This document shows, piece by piece, positions 63,195 to 64,000 of a DNA stretch of 64,000 nt. The notes under the pieces were generated by a model. The model was not told the origin of the DNA, did not search any database, and was given only the letters and a program-made list of their open reading frames with translations. The stretch covers positions 1-64,000 of the forward strand of contig DKIJ01000024.1 in assembly GCA_002454195.1 (NCBI GenBank). The letters run 5' to 3'. This DNA is from Flavobacterium sp. UBA6721. GTDB taxonomy: Bacteria; Bacteroidota; Bacteroidia; Flavobacteriales; Flavobacteriaceae. The stretch's first letter is position 1, and every line of letters starts with the position of its first letter. The translations under genes and the position numbers were made by a program.

Positions 63195-64000
63195 ATGAAA
63201 AACATATTAAATAGATTAATCAATAACGAATTACTTTCGAGAGTAGAAGCAAAAAACGTTTTGGTTAATATTTCTAACGGGAGCTACAACCCAAGTCAGA
63301 TTGCAGCATTTTTAACCGTATATATGATGCGAAGCATAAGCATTGAAGAGCTATCAGGATTTAGAGAAGCACTTCAGGAATTGTGTGTGAGTATCGATTT
63401 ATCTGAGTACAACACTATCGATTTAGTGGGTACAGGAGGTGATGGTAAAGACACCTTTAACATCTCTACTTTGGCTTCATTTATTACAGCAGGAGCAGGT
63501 GTAAAAGTAACCAAACACGGAAATTACGGGGTTTCCTCGATCACTGGTTCTAGTAATGTAATGGAAAGTTTAGGCGTTAAATTTAGTAACGATCAGGATT
63601 TTCTAAAAAAATGTGTGGATCAGGCTGGAATATGTATTTTACATGCTCCTCTATTTCACCCCGCAATGAAAAACGTGGGACCTATCCGAAAAGAATTAGG
63701 GGTAAGAACTATTTTCAATATTTTAGGACCAATGATTAATCCGTCATTTCCTAAAAACCAATTATTAGGTGTTTTTAACCTCGAATTAGCTCGAATGTAT
63801 GGCTATTTATATCAAAATACCGATAGTAATTTTACCATTGTTCACGCCTTAGATGGCTATGACGAAGTATCTTTAACAGGTGCAACCAAGGTAATCACTC
63901 ATAGTACTGAAGGAATGATTCATCCAGAAGATTTTGGTGTGCAACGAATTAAACAAAGTGATATCGAAGGAGGAAAAACCGTTGCTGAATCGGCTCAAAT
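63195..64000 (+). CDS. trpD: anthranilate phosphoribosyltransferase (cut by window end)
   Basis: Joins anthranilate to phosphoribosyl pyrophosphate. About 268 of an expected 330 or so residues are present, from the ATG at 63195. The N-terminal helices (LNRLINNELLSRVEAKNVL) are followed by the PRPP loop DLVGTGGDGKDTFNISTLAS, KHGNYGVSSITGSSNVMESLG and VGPIRKELGVRTIFNILGPMINP. It follows trpG by 78 bp in the same operon. Confidence 0.95.
   Translation, partial: MKNILNRLINNELLSRVEAKNVLVNISNGSYNPSQIAAFLTVYMMRSISIEELSGFREALQELCVSIDLSEYNTIDLVGTGGDGKDTFNISTLASFITAGAGVKVTKHGNYGVSSITGSSNVMESLGVKFSNDQDFLKKCVDQAGICILHAPLFHPAMKNVGPIRKELGVRTIFNILGPMINPSFPKNQLLGVFNLELARMYGYLYQNTDSNFTIVHALDGYDEVSLTGATKVITHSTEGMIHPEDFGVQRIKQSDIEGGKTVAESAQ

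Overview
The window reads as chromosome of a Flavobacterium-like member of the Bacteroidota. The evidence is low GC, repeated matches to the Bacteroidota promoter form TTG-N16..22-TAnnTTTG (trp, purL, tracrRNA, DUF2795, toxin-antitoxin and marR loci), bacillithiol and menaquinone genes, a TonB receptor with a PepSY partner, and the birA / rsfS-ftsH-LUD-cdsA-psd order. I cannot name the species from the sequence alone.

Layout. 0.3-6.8 kb: birA, divergent from a tight operon rsfS-ftsH-LUD-cdsA-psd-ACBP-SOD (ribosome silencing, membrane proteolysis, phospholipid synthesis, superoxide defence). 6.9-12.2 kb: OstA-like protein, class III aminotransferase, TPR protein, aroE. 12.4-19.9 kb: a complete type II-C CRISPR-Cas locus with cas1-cas2 on +, a ParE/RelE-type toxin-antitoxin pair on -, a 12-repeat array read on -, a frameshifted mini-ORF, a 1476-residue cas9 on -, and a tracrRNA divergent from cas9 with its own promoter and terminator. 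20.0-24.2 kb: tRNA-His, bshB1, isochorismate synthase plus hotdog thioesterase, and a beta-helix lipoprotein. 24.4-34.9 kb: purL, a DUF2059 gene broken by a stop codon, a HIT gene without a clear start, PhzF, an ECF sigma operon, SulP, DinB, and a PhyH gene broken by a stop codon.

35.3-37.3 kb is a scar: a truncated phage tape-measure fragment abuts head to head the 3' part of a Gfo/Idh/MocA oxidoreductase gene that is also frameshifted. 37.5-45.2 kb: cupin, DUF1080 protein, methyltransferase, LolD-type ATPase, PduO-type adenosyltransferase, DUF2795 protein, secA. 45.2-47.0 kb is repeat-rich and holds a doubly frameshifted gene and a small beta-barrel gene. 47.1-51.4 kb: a metal-uptake cluster (small secreted protein, TonB receptor, PepSY membrane protein). 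51.6-60.8 kb: TrmH methylase, GNAT, sirtuin, purB, CPA2 antiporter, CbpA-CbpM, and a MarR-nitroreductase-YceI operon. 60.9-64 kb: trp operon (leader peptide with three Trp codons, attenuator, trpE, trpG, trpD running off the end).

Most notable: (1) the CRISPR array is bounded on its cas9 side by a perfect 18-bp inverted repeat that folds the first repeat against the leader; (2) the tracrRNA gene can be read completely, from promoter to anti-repeat, nexus and terminator; (3) the trp leader peptide appears to be translated from a leaderless transcript; (4) several genes carry single disabling changes, so gene decay or assembly errors are clustered at 28-46 kb.
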